Assembly (NCBI GenBank): GCA_963578105.1
Contig: CAUZBP010000002.1
Location: 62,001-126,000, forward strand
DNA from: GCA-2718815 sp963578105
GTDB taxonomy: Bacteria; Planctomycetota; Planctomycetia; Pirellulales; Pirellulaceae
Direction of reading: 5' to 3'
Length of the DNA stretch: 64,000 nucleotides
Translations under genes and position numbers: made by a program
Part shown: positions 26,699 through 35,045 of the stretch, one piece after another
Position numbering within the stretch: position 1 is the first letter of the stretch
Layout of the letters: each line of letters starts with the position of its first letter
The notes under the pieces: generated by a model
The model's input: only the letters and a program-made list of their open reading frames with translations
What the model was told of the DNA's origin: nothing
Databases searched by the model: none

Positions 26699-27235
26699 TC
26701 AGTCCCTGTCAATCGAAGGGTCCTCCGGCGCGTGTTCTGTCTCGGGTGGTGCCAGTATCACCAAATTTACCGTTCCTCGTACGGGTTCACCTGGATGCGA
26801 CCAAGCAGTCCGATCCACCACGACTTGTTCATCTCGAAAGATGCGGAAACGCACGCCCCGGGCCACGCTTGAATCTTCTCCGGCCAGGATTTCAAAGTAA
26901 AATTCATTTCCACCAGACTGTTCATCATTTCCTTCCACCACATGTTGTAACGGTTGGACTTGCAGCGATGTTCCTGCCTGCACCGGGTTGGTGGTCCGAA
27001 TAATGTTTTTACCGCGGAAGGCGACCAGTACGGTCGGCTCGTTTTCCAGATCGAATGCAAAAGGGTCTCGTTCGGCAGGAAAAGTGAGCGTTAATTCCAA
27101 ACGAAAGACTCCAGGCGCGATCACTTCGGGGAGGACGTCTACCTGAGCGGCCCCGTAGTTGCGGGTGCACATGTAAGTGTAGAGTCCGCCCAGGATGAGT
27201 GTCGAAATGAAAATGGCCAGACAGGGTCGTATCAC
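26699..27235 (-). CDS. Membrane-anchored protein of unknown function inside the metal operon
   Basis: The 178-residue protein has one N-terminal hydrophobic helix (LAIFISTLILGGLYTYM) and an extracytoplasmic domain predicted beta-rich from alternating hydrophobic residues (GVFRLELTLTFPAERDPFAF, TVLVAFRGKNIIRTT, FYFEILAGEDSSVARGVRFRIFRD). It lies between the substrate-binding protein (26 bases upstream) and the ATPase (25 bases downstream), so it is probably co-expressed. I recognise no family. A role in metal delivery or transporter assembly is only suggested by position. Confidence 0.75.
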   Translation of the reverse strand: MIRPCLAIFISTLILGGLYTYMCTRNYGAAQVDVLPEVIAPGVFRLELTLTFPAERDPFAFDLENEPTVLVAFRGKNIIRTTNPVQAGTSLQVQPLQHVVEGNDEQSGGNEFYFEILAGEDSSVARGVRFRIFRDEQVVVDRTAWSHPGEPVRGTVNLVILAPPETEHAPEDPSIDRD

Positions 27236-27261
27236 AGTGTGTACCGCACGGTGTGCGGGTC

Positions 27262-28158
27262 CTACTTCAGCGTGCCCACGATGGTCAACACATTTTCGCG
27301 CATCATACCTAGATAGGTTTCTCCGGCCGTTCCGGTTTTTCCCATGGAATCCGAGTAGAGTTGACCACCAATCTCAACACCTGCTTCCTTCGCAATCTCA
27401 CGGATCAAGCGAGGATTGACGCTTGTTTCCACGAAGATGGTTTTAACTCCAGAATTGCGAATCGAGTCAATGGTTGCTTGCCTTCTTTCCGGTGTGAGTC
27501 CAGCGCCCGTCTCTGCGCCTGTCGACCAACCCAATGGTGCAGCAGCCTGGAACTTGTAGGCTTTGCAGAAATAATTGAAGGCGTCATGACTCGTTACCAG
27601 GATGCGACGATTGGCCGGTATCGAGTTGAATTGCCGCTGAATCCACAGGTGAAGGGTTCGTAATTGGTCTAGATATAATCGAGTACGCGCTTCGTAATCC
27701 GACTGGTGATCGGGATCAATCTGGCACACCGCCTTTTGAATGTTTCGCACATAAATCGACGCGTTCTGGGGAGAAAACCAGGCATGCGGGTCGCTAACTA
27801 GCTCGTCAGCTTCGTTGAACTGCTCGGGCTTGATACCTTCTGTGCAAGTCACCAAGGGTTTGCGTTCATCCTCGGCCAAGGTGCGCATCCAGTCCTTTCC
27901 TTCCAAATGCCATCCATTCTCGATGCAAAGATCAGCCGTGGCGACGAGTTTGCTGTCGTTGGCAGTTACTTGGTGGAGATGCGGGTCTTCGCCGGAAGCC
28001 AGTACCGATTTGACCTGCCAACGGTCACCCACCACCTGACGAGCAAAGTCGGCTGTCTGGGTTGTGGAGCAGACAATGACACGTCGCGGGACATTATTTG
28101 CCTGTAGGGGAGTGAGCAGGCACGCCCAGGCAAAAGCCGGAAATACAAAATTTCGCAT
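27262..28158 (-). CDS. Mn/Zn ABC transporter substrate-binding protein
   Basis: This cluster A-I (ZnuA/PsaA family) lipoprotein or periplasmic protein captures manganese or zinc. It has a signal peptide, then VIVCSTTQTADFARQVVG, SGEDPHLHQVTANDSK (first metal His), LVSDPHAWFSPQNAS (second His), VTSHDAFNYFCKAY, TIFVETSVNPRLI (Glu) and GGQLYSDSMGK (Asp). The His-His-Glu-Asp set and lack of a long His-rich loop lean towards manganese. I prefer the ATG at 28158 to the TTG at 28167. It is first in a four-gene minus-strand operon, 52 bases from an upstream palindrome. Confidence 0.93.
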   Translation of the reverse strand: MRNFVFPAFAWACLLTPLQANNVPRRVIVCSTTQTADFARQVVGDRWQVKSVLASGEDPHLHQVTANDSKLVATADLCIENGWHLEGKDWMRTLAEDERKPLVTCTEGIKPEQFNEADELVSDPHAWFSPQNASIYVRNIQKAVCQIDPDHQSDYEARTRLYLDQLRTLHLWIQRQFNSIPANRRILVTSHDAFNYFCKAYKFQAAAPLGWSTGAETGAGLTPERRQATIDSIRNSGVKTIFVETSVNPRLIREIAKEAGVEIGGQLYSDSMGKTGTAGETYLGMMRENVLTIVGTLK

Positions 28159-28209
28159 TTTTCTCAATAGTCTGATGTAAAAGGAGTCAGGGACCTGCCG
28201 TTGCCGATT

Positions 28210-28225
28210 TTTTGACGAGTCAAAA
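28210..28225. promoter_or_regulatory. Palindrome upstream of the metal uptake operon
   Basis: TTTTGAC (28210-28216) and GTCAAAA (28219-28225) are perfect inverted arms around GA. The palindrome lies 52 bases before the first gene of the metal operon on the minus strand, the place expected for a repressor such as an MntR/DtxR protein. The regulator assignment is inference. Confidence 0.55.
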
Positions 28226-28804
28226 TCCCTCCCAGTTTAGCGAATTGGGGGCGCCAGTCAAGAAGAACGGAAGCGGCCCGCGTCAGCAAATGAGGGCATT
28301 GTTTCCCAGACGAATTCAGTGGTTTAGTGACCTGGTGGGAGGTTTGAGGGCTCGTTTTTTGCTTGCACAGTCGCTGGCGGAGCCGGCAGCAAATCTAAAC
28401 CGAAAGGGTCGCAAGGGACGATCTGACCGGGGTGCTCCGCAGCAGTGCAGGATGTCGTTCACCCTCAACGTGTGCCGGTTTTACCAATGGTGCTGTCCTG
28501 CACCACTGCAGCGGTTGCATGAATTTTGGGGAAACATTGAAAAAAGGTACGTCGTGCTACTTCACCGGCCACGATATTTGAAATCGGAGGCGGCTTTTAT
28601 CGTCGTCGCAAGGTACACACAAAGGGGGCCTGTTGCCGTTTTCCGCTGGTCTGCCCCCACCTTGCAGGCGTAGGTTGTCAACATTGGGCTTCGAAAGTTG
28701 ACCCCCGTCGTTGCGGGCTGTAGACTGTTTAAACTGTGAACGGCGCGATTGGAACCGAAGGCAGTGAGCGGCCTGTTGCGATTCAACCAGGGCCGGGAGC
28801 CACC
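28226..28804. other. Divergent intergenic region, no gene seen
   Basis: Apart from the palindrome at its edge I see no gene here. Open frames lack conserved motifs and start signals. It probably holds the promoters of the metal operon and the acetyltransferase gene. Confidence 0.4.
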
Positions 28805-29362
28805 ATGGGCGTGATGCACTACAAACGATTCCGCATGGAGCTCGATTTACGTAAGTTGGTCGTGCCAAAGTGCGATCTTCCGGCAGGTTACAGCCTTGTT
28901 TCCTGGCAGCAAGATCTTGTGTGGGATCATGCGGAAGTCAAATATTACAGCTTCCGCACCGAGAGTGATGCCAATGTATTTCCGTGCTTGGGTGATCGCC
29001 AGGGTTGTCTGAGTCTGATGAGTGAAATTGTCCGCAAGGAGTCGTTTCTACCTGGTGCTACGTGGTTGGCACGTTACGATACGCCCTCTTCGCGCAAATG
29101 GGAGTACTGTGGCACAATACAAGGAATCCAGGGGGCAGGTGTTGGCTCGATACAGAATCTGGGCGTCATTCCTGAGCACCGAAATCGGCGACTCGGTACG
29201 TTCCTACTGTTCAAGTCTCTGGCTGCATTTCAAGATCATGGTTTGCTGCGAGCCCAGTTGGAGGTCACGGCACGCAATGCCGGCGCAATCCGCCTGTATG
29301 AGCGCATGGGTTTCCGCAAACTCCGCACAGTCTACAAGACGGTTGAAGTCAGTTATGCGTAG
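28805..29362 (+). CDS. GNAT family N-acetyltransferase
   Basis: The 185-residue protein ends in a GNAT domain: SIQNLGVIPEHRNRRLGTFLLFKSLAAFQDHG gives the acetyl-CoA-binding R/Q-x-x-G-x-G/A loop region (RNRRLG), and LEVTARNAGAIRLYERMGFRKLRTVYK is the classic C-terminal motif. The start at 28805 follows GGGAG; a frame extends upstream without conserved sequence. Substrate unknown. It precedes the M16 pair by 34 bases and may share their transcript. Confidence 0.8.
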   Translation: MGVMHYKRFRMELDLRKLVVPKCDLPAGYSLVSWQQDLVWDHAEVKYYSFRTESDANVFPCLGDRQGCLSLMSEIVRKESFLPGATWLARYDTPSSRKWEYCGTIQGIQGAGVGSIQNLGVIPEHRNRRLGTFLLFKSLAAFQDHGLLRAQLEVTARNAGAIRLYERMGFRKLRTVYKTVEVSYA

Positions 29363-29396
29363 GCCAGGGACGTAGACAATCCCCACGAGGAGCAAA

Positions 29397-30641
29397 TTGC
29401 CGCAAGAAATTTTCACTCATCAATTCAATAATGGATTGGTTCTACTGGCCGAGCCGATGGATTGGCTGGAATCCGCTGCCTTCACGATGCTGCTTCCCGC
29501 AGGATGTTCACGGGACCCGGAGCAGTTTGCCGGTCTGAGTAATGTCACTTCGGAGATGTTACAACGAGGTGCCGGGTCTCGAGACAGTCGGCAATTCGTC
29601 GAAGCGATTGAGAATCTTGGTGTCGATGGTACTTCGGGAGTATCTAATTCGCACACCACCTTTGCCGCTGCCATGCCGGCAACCAATCTGTACGAGGCGT
29701 TGTCGATTTACGCCGATCTGATACGGCGACCTTGGTTTCCAGAGGACCAGATGTCCGAAGGATTGCAAGTTTGCCTGCAAGAGGTTTGGGCGTTAGAGGA
29801 TGACCCTGCACAGCAGGCAATCGTGCAGTTGAAGAAACAGCACTATCGGGATCCATGGGGCAGATCATGTCAAGGTACTGAAGAATCGTTGGCAAAGATC
29901 ACCATCGATGATGTGCGGCAGCAATTTGAGAAAACTTATCACCCCAACGAGACGATTATTGGAATCGCCGGAAAATTTGATTGGGCGACGTTGCTCGATC
30001 AGGTCGCAGAATTGTTTGAGGATTGGAAGCCTTTTCAGAATGGAGAGATTCAGGCAGGAGTACCTCAAGAGAAATACTGGCACAAAAAATGTGATTCGAC
30101 GCAGACGCACTTGGGAGTGGCCTATGACAGTGTTCCGTACCGGCATCCAGATTATTATCAGGCGCGAGGGGCTGTTGGTGTGCTGAGTGACGGTATGAGT
30201 TCACGGCTATTTACGGAAGTCCGCGAACGTCGGGGCCTGTGCTACACGGTTTACGCTTCGATGCACTCGTTGCAGGACAGAGGTTCAGTGCTTTGTTATG
30301 CGGGAACCAGTACGGATCGAGCTCAGGAAACACTGGATGTGATGATGGCAGAGTTGCTTCGTTTGAGCCAGGGTATTCAGCAGAACGAATTGGACCGTCT
30401 GAAAGCTCGAGTCAAGAGTTCTCTGATTATGCAGCAGGAGTCGAGCCGTAGCCGTAGCGGGTCCGTCGCCGTCGACTGGTACTACCTGGGCCGAGTGCAG
30501 ACGATGGAAGAAATCAGTCAAAAAATCGATAGCCTCACCTGTGAAAGCATTAATAGCTTTTTGAATCGCCATCAGGCCGGAAACTTCACGATTGTCACGC
30601 TGGGAGAAAATGCGTTGGAGGTGCCCGTTGGAATTTCGTGA
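29397..30641 (+). CDS. M16 family peptidase-like subunit without the zinc motif
   Basis: The 414-residue protein has the M16 fold (GLVLLAEPMDWLESAAFTMLLPAG, VRERRGLCYTVYASMHSLQDRGSVLCYAGTS with the conserved Arg/Tyr region). At the place of the HxxEH zinc site it reads LSNVTSEMLQRG, so it should not bind zinc and likely acts as the structural partner of the next gene product, as in two-subunit processing peptidases. It starts with TTG at 29397 behind CGAGGAG. It overlaps the next gene by 14 bases. Confidence 0.88.
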   Translation: MPQEIFTHQFNNGLVLLAEPMDWLESAAFTMLLPAGCSRDPEQFAGLSNVTSEMLQRGAGSRDSRQFVEAIENLGVDGTSGVSNSHTTFAAAMPATNLYEALSIYADLIRRPWFPEDQMSEGLQVCLQEVWALEDDPAQQAIVQLKKQHYRDPWGRSCQGTEESLAKITIDDVRQQFEKTYHPNETIIGIAGKFDWATLLDQVAELFEDWKPFQNGEIQAGVPQEKYWHKKCDSTQTHLGVAYDSVPYRHPDYYQARGAVGVLSDGMSSRLFTEVRERRGLCYTVYASMHSLQDRGSVLCYAGTSTDRAQETLDVMMAELLRLSQGIQQNELDRLKARVKSSLIMQQESSRSRSGSVAVDWYYLGRVQTMEEISQKIDSLTCESINSFLNRHQAGNFTIVTLGENALEVPVGIS

Positions 30642-31869
30642 AGCTACGCTCTCCAATGGTTTGGAAATTGTCGCGGAGTGTAATCCACGAGCCTACTCCG
30701 TGGGGGTTGCCTACTTTGTGAACACGGGTTCGCGTGACGAAACGGACGACATAGCCGGTGTGAGTCACTTCTTGGAACACATGGTGTTCAAAGGTACTCC
30801 CCAACGAACTGCCGATGACGTGAATCGGGAATTGGATGAGATTGGTTCTCATTCCAACGCTTATACATCCGAGGAACGAACAGTCTACTACTCAAACTTG
30901 TTACCCGAATTGCAGGAACGGGCAGTCGATTTATTGAGCGATTTGATGCGACCCTCGTTGCGAGAAAACGACTTCAACACCGAGAAACAGGTGATCATTG
31001 AAGAAATCTACAAATATGAGGACCAGCCGCCGTTCGGTGCTCATGAAAAATGTATGAATGCCCATTTTGGCTCTCATCCCCTGGGGCGTAGTATTCTGGG
31101 CACCGTCGAGAGTGTCACCGGATTGACTTCTGACGCCATGCGTTCTTATTTCGAACGTCGTTACAGTCCGGGGAACATGACTTTGGTAGCGGCCGGGCGA
31201 GTCGAATTTGAGCAACTTGTCGCCCAAGCTGAACATCTCTGTGGGGGATGGCAATCTTTTGAAACGCATCGAGAAGCACCGTCACTTGCTCCCCGAAACG
31301 GACGGGAAATCTTCGTGAAAGATTCTGCGGTGCAACAGTATGTTGTGCTGATGTCGCGGGGACCTGCTGCTACTGACAACGACCGTTACGCGGCCCGTGT
31401 ACTGGGTGCAGTTTTGGGGGACGACAGTGGCAGCCGATTGTATTGGGACTTGGTTGAAACAGGGTTGGCCGAATACGCAGTCCTGGCAAGTCATGAATTT
31501 CAGGGTGCCGGTATTTTTATGGCATTCTTGTGCTGTACACCCGAACAGACAGTTGAAAATCTGGATCGAATTCAGGGGATTTTGTCCGCTGCAGAGCAAG
31601 AAGGAATTACAGAATCCGAACTCAATCAGGCCAAAAACAAGATCGCCTCCCAAGTCGTTTTGGCCAGTGAGCGGGCGAGCAATCGGCTCTTCGCCGTGGG
31701 GAGCGGTTGGACTCAGCGACGGGAGTATCGCACGGTGAAAGAAACCGTCGATGCGTACCAGGCAGTTACCCTGGACGATGTCAGGGCGGTTTTGGACAAC
31801 TATCAATTGACGCAGAATACAATGGTAGCCGTCGGTCCCCTCACTGATTTGCCCGATCTGGCAGGGTAA
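30628..31869 (+). CDS. M16 family zinc peptidase (catalytic subunit)
   Basis: The 413-residue protein carries the inverted zinc motif HFLEH (GVSHFLEHMVFKGT) and the distal glutamate in EEIYKYEDQPP, so it should be the active half of an M16 heterodimer. The start is a TTG at 30628 with GGAGG seven bases upstream, giving MEFREATLSNGLEIVAECNPRA; this overlaps the end of the preceding gene, suggesting coupled translation and a 1:1 complex. Likely roles are periplasmic or cytoplasmic peptide turnover; location is unclear since no signal peptide is seen. Confidence 0.92.
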   Translation: MEFREATLSNGLEIVAECNPRAYSVGVAYFVNTGSRDETDDIAGVSHFLEHMVFKGTPQRTADDVNRELDEIGSHSNAYTSEERTVYYSNLLPELQERAVDLLSDLMRPSLRENDFNTEKQVIIEEIYKYEDQPPFGAHEKCMNAHFGSHPLGRSILGTVESVTGLTSDAMRSYFERRYSPGNMTLVAAGRVEFEQLVAQAEHLCGGWQSFETHREAPSLAPRNGREIFVKDSAVQQYVVLMSRGPAATDNDRYAARVLGAVLGDDSGSRLYWDLVETGLAEYAVLASHEFQGAGIFMAFLCCTPEQTVENLDRIQGILSAAEQEGITESELNQAKNKIASQVVLASERASNRLFAVGSGWTQRREYRTVKETVDAYQAVTLDDVRAVLDNYQLTQNTMVAVGPLTDLPDLAG

Positions 31870-31903
31870 ACGAAGAGGACCTTCTCATTAGGAGAGTCAT
31901 CAG

Positions 31904-32362
31904 ATGGAAAGAACCCTGGTATTGTTGAAACCGGACTGTGTACAGCGGAGGTTAATGGGCCGCCTGATCGGTCGTCTCGAGGACAAAGGGCTGAACATCG
32001 TGGCCATGAAAATGTTGCAGGTGACGCCAGAATTGGCGCGGCAACATTACGCAGAACACGTGGAGAAACCGTTTTATCCGAGTTTGGAAGAGTTTATCAC
32101 CGGTGGTCCCGTGGTGGCGATGATGATCGAGGGGCTGGATGCAATTCAAGTTGTGCGTAATCTGTTGGGTGCGACCAGTGGTCTGAAGGCAGAAGCTGGA
32201 ACGATTCGTGGTGATTTCAGTGGCAGTCGACAAATGAACCTGGTGCATGCGTCCGATGGGCCGGAATCTGCTCAGCGGGAGCAGGATCTGTACTTTGCTG
32301 CCGGCGAGATCTGTTCCTACGAACCTACCCTTTCTGCTTGGCTCAAAGCGGCTGACGAATAG
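31904..32362 (+). CDS. ndk: Nucleoside diphosphate kinase
   Basis: Ndk transfers the gamma phosphate from ATP to nucleoside diphosphates through a phosphohistidine. The 152-residue sequence is complete: MERTLVLLKPDCVQRRLMG, KPFYPSLEEFITGGPVVAMMIEG, ATSGLKAEAGTIRGDF and the active-site NLVHASDGPESAQRE. TAGGAGAG stands before the ATG. It follows the M16 gene by 34 bases and converges with pyrF. Confidence 0.97.
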   Translation: MERTLVLLKPDCVQRRLMGRLIGRLEDKGLNIVAMKMLQVTPELARQHYAEHVEKPFYPSLEEFITGGPVVAMMIEGLDAIQVVRNLLGATSGLKAEAGTIRGDFSGSRQMNLVHASDGPESAQREQDLYFAAGEICSYEPTLSAWLKAADE

Positions 32363-32385
32363 ACGTGGCTTGCGTGGAAATCGTT

Positions 32386-32404
32386 TGTCTGAACCAGGCA
32401 GACA
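32386..32404. terminator. Small hairpin between convergent ndk and pyrF
   Basis: TGTCTG (32386-32391) and CAGACA (32399-32404) form a six-pair stem with a seven-base loop, followed by GTCGTTTTC. It sits between the ends of two convergent genes. The stem is short, so it is a weak terminator candidate. Confidence 0.35.
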
Positions 32405-32426
32405 GTCGTTTTCGGCGAACCCCGGC

Positions 32427-33341
32427 TTATAGCCGGCCGGCAGAAGTTGCGGACCGCAACTCTTCGATCATTTTTCGTGTGGCAGCTTCCACGGCCTCCT
32501 GCCAGCGATGGTCACCGAATTGATCCTGGTACTCGGGAAGAGAATGGGCAAAGATGATACCGCGGGAACTGTTCACGACGGCACCGAGTCCGTCGGGTGC
32601 AAACGCTCCGGCCACGTCCCGGGCAGTCGCTCCCTGGCTGCCAAAGCCGGGCACTAGAATCCACGCATGGGGCATGACTCGTCGCATTTCTGTCAGTTGT
32701 TCCGGGTAGGTGGCCCCCACAACCGCACCGGCGACTCCGTAACCGGAGTTATCCACCGACTCTGCGGCCAAGGATTCGACGTGTTTGGCGACATGGTGGT
32801 AGAGAGGCAAATCATGGACTGGAAGGTCTTGGAACATGCCACCACCTGGATTGGAGGTTTTGACGAGTACGAAAATACCGGTGCCGGAAGCAACTGCAGT
32901 CTGTAGAAATGGTTGCAAGCTTTCATCTCCCAGGTAAGGACTGACGGTGAGCGCGTCAACCTGCCAGGGACTTGCAGGTCCTGCCAGGTAGCCTTGAGCG
33001 TAGGCCATGGCGGTTGATCCAATGTCGTTGCGTTTTCCGTCCAGGATGACGAGTAGTTCTTTTTCACGGGCATACCGGATTGTCTGAGCCAACGCATCGA
33101 GTCCGGCAGGACCGAGTTGTTCGAAGAAGGCGGATTGGGGTTTGACTGCAGGTACCAGCGGAGCGACAACATCGATCACGGCCTGGCAAAAGTTGCGGTA
33201 GGAATCAGCCACTGCGACTTGGTCTTCGGAGACCGGCTGCAGAGGAGCTGGTAAACTTTGGCGACGCGGATCGAGTCCTACGACAACAGGGTTTCCGCAG
33301 CGACGGACGGCGGCTGCCAGCCGAGATGCAAAGGGCTTCAA
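32427..33341 (-). CDS. pyrF: Orotidine 5'-phosphate decarboxylase
   Basis: PyrF makes UMP from OMP. The 304-residue protein is of the longer type 2 family: NPVVVGLDPRR at the start, VKPQSAFFEQLGPAGLDAL, the catalytic LLVILDGKRNDIGSTA, DALTVSPYLGDESLQPF, VLVKTSNPG and the phosphate-binding region ILVPGFGSQGATARDV with VVNSSRGIIFA. It begins with TTG at 33341, preceded by CGGAGA. Confidence 0.95.
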   Translation of the reverse strand: MKPFASRLAAAVRRCGNPVVVGLDPRRQSLPAPLQPVSEDQVAVADSYRNFCQAVIDVVAPLVPAVKPQSAFFEQLGPAGLDALAQTIRYAREKELLVILDGKRNDIGSTAMAYAQGYLAGPASPWQVDALTVSPYLGDESLQPFLQTAVASGTGIFVLVKTSNPGGGMFQDLPVHDLPLYHHVAKHVESLAAESVDNSGYGVAGAVVGATYPEQLTEMRRVMPHAWILVPGFGSQGATARDVAGAFAPDGLGAVVNSSRGIIFAHSLPEYQDQFGDHRWQEAVEAATRKMIEELRSATSAGRL

Positions 33342-33776
33342 GATGATTTATCTCCGAAGGTTTTTGACGGTACGATCCTGAGAAAGACCAGATCGTATGT
33401 ACTCACGTGAGGCTATCACGCCCCGGGGAATAGTCCAACGGGGGATGGTTGCGCCTGGTGATGTGGCGGACCTGGATCCACAACGCAGAAAAGCCGGCTG
33501 CGTCCCCCTGGTTTTAAACGTTCTGGCGGACTTCCGCGAGAGCAGCGCTTTTTCGGTAAGGGAAGGGGGGGTCCGGATGTCCCTTTTTCACGATTTGTTC
33601 AGGTGTTTCAGACAGTCATGAGGAAAGAGACGTACCACCGTCATCCATGGCAACTCGAACCGATGGCCCACCCGGGACGTTGGCTGACTCTGACAGACGT
33701 GTGAGCCGATCTGCTTCACGCGACCGTACAGTTGATTTCTACAAAGACAAGAAACTTGACCATGGGTACGAATGGA
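33342..33776. other. Intergenic region, no gene seen
   Basis: The notable element is an inverted repeat TACGATC (33371-33377) / GATCGTA (33391-33397) just upstream of pyrF. Otherwise I see no gene or repeat in this stretch. Confidence 0.4.
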
Positions 33777-33941
33777 TCAAAGTTCATCTTCAACTTGAGT
33801 TTGGAGTTCTGATTTCTCCGCGACAACCTGAGCTCGGAGTTCGCGCTCTTTGTCGCTCCACTTCTGACGAATTTCTTCACACTTCTCCGCGATTTCTTCA
33901 GGTGTGGGTAGGAAAGATGGTTGATTGACTCGATCGGTCAC
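33777..33941 (-). CDS. Small charged protein of unknown function
   Basis: The 54-residue protein reads MTDRVNQPSFLPTPEEIAEK and continues as a highly charged helix (EEIRQKWSDKERELRAQVVAEKSELQTQVEDEL). I start it at the GTG at 33941 because GGAGGAG lies seven bases upstream; longer readings lack a site. The FLPTPEEI...C..IR..WS.KER pattern resembles small conserved planctomycete proteins I recall, with no known function. It stands alone on its strand. Confidence 0.6.
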   Translation of the reverse strand: MTDRVNQPSFLPTPEEIAEKCEEIRQKWSDKERELRAQVVAEKSELQTQVEDEL

Positions 33942-34403
33942 TAGCAAACTCCTCCGTTGAATCAAATCCAATCGGCTAATACCCGGTAAGCTGAACCAAT
34001 GAAAGACGCAGCACTTGGTAACGCTCCCCGAGACGAATTTTTGAAACGTGCAGCGGTTGGGTGCAGCCGCGACGCCGTTTGATTTGCTTCCCTGCAGGAC
34101 TTGTCCCTATAGTTTACTAAACTGCCTACGTTCGTCAAATTGTTTGGCCGCTGAATAAAAAAGTTTGTGGAGAGTCTCCTGCAGCGATTTCTCAATTTGA
34201 TTGTCTGTTTTGGTCCCAAAATGGTTAGTCGGGAGGCTTTGTGAAGCAATTCAACCGGAAATTGATTATTGGCAGGTTGCTGTACGGTTCGTCTAGACCG
34301 TGAAAAACCGTACACTTTGTGGTTAGCGGTGACGGTTTCCACCTAGAGCCAGACAGAGTCTGAACCAGACGGGTCCGCTGGGGTCGAAAAAGGATGCGGC
34401 AGG
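33942..34403. other. Intergenic region, no gene seen
   Basis: Divergent gap between the small charged protein and the secreted hypothetical. It contains the nested inverted repeat described separately at 34281-34314. Other open frames look spurious. Confidence 0.4.
34281..34314. promoter_or_regulatory. Nested inverted repeat upstream of the 34.4-kb gene
   Basis: TGTACGGTT (34281-34289) pairs perfectly with AACCGTACA (34306-34314); the 16-base loop contains its own palindrome GTCTAGAC (34291-34298). It ends 89 bases before the next gene start. A regulator site or an RNA hairpin are both possible. Confidence 0.45.
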
Positions 34404-34967
34404 ATGCATAGATATCAGCTGATGGGTGGAACCATCGGATGGACGGTGATCGTTCTCACCGTTGTCGGAATGGAGGCCCGGGCTGCCAAGGATCCGTGCC
34501 TGATTCAAACAGAACTCGCAAAGCCTGCACCGAACAAGACCGCTGGATCACTTTTCAACCAGGTTCGCCACGATATCGTCGGTGACGACCGAAATCGTCC
34601 AGACCATTTTTGGGGTTTGGAAGACTTCATTGTTTGGCCGGGCGACATAGTCCGGCTGAACGATGGCGAGCTGATGTTTGTGCATTCAGCCGATAATGGG
34701 TATGCCTCATTTGCCACTCCCGTGGTGCTCACCGAAGCCGTGCAGAAAAGATACTTCCAGTGGCATTTGCATCTGGAACATGCGGCACCTGACGGTCGTG
34801 CGAACTGGTCACCACCGATTTGCGTGGGTCCGGAGGTTGATGGTTACGGCAAACTGTTTCTGATGAAAGACGAAACAATGCCCGTGAGCCATATCATGTC
34901 GGGGTCGGTACCGACCCGCTGCAGGTCGGGGAGTGACCGTTTGGTTGACAAGAATGCCAGCTGCTAA
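34404..34967 (+). CDS. Secreted hypothetical protein
   Basis: The 187-residue protein has a signal-peptide-like start (LMGGTIGWTVIVLTVVGMEARAA) and a soluble part with HFWGLEDFIVWPGDIVRLNDGELMFVHSADNGYASF and WHLHLEHAAPDGRANWSPPICVGPEVDGYGKLFLMKDE. I recognise no family; the mixture of Trp, Asp and Gly faintly recalls sialidase-like beta-propeller repeats, which would make this a fragment. The last ~25 residues look low in conservation, so a frameshift near the end is possible. Confidence 0.45.
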   Translation: MHRYQLMGGTIGWTVIVLTVVGMEARAAKDPCLIQTELAKPAPNKTAGSLFNQVRHDIVGDDRNRPDHFWGLEDFIVWPGDIVRLNDGELMFVHSADNGYASFATPVVLTEAVQKRYFQWHLHLEHAAPDGRANWSPPICVGPEVDGYGKLFLMKDETMPVSHIMSGSVPTRCRSGSDRLVDKNASC

Positions 34968-35045
34968 AACGCGGGCTGAGTTCAAAGTGAGATCCCAGAT
35001 GACAACGAGAACACCAGAAAAAATCCATTCTGTGAGTATGTATCC

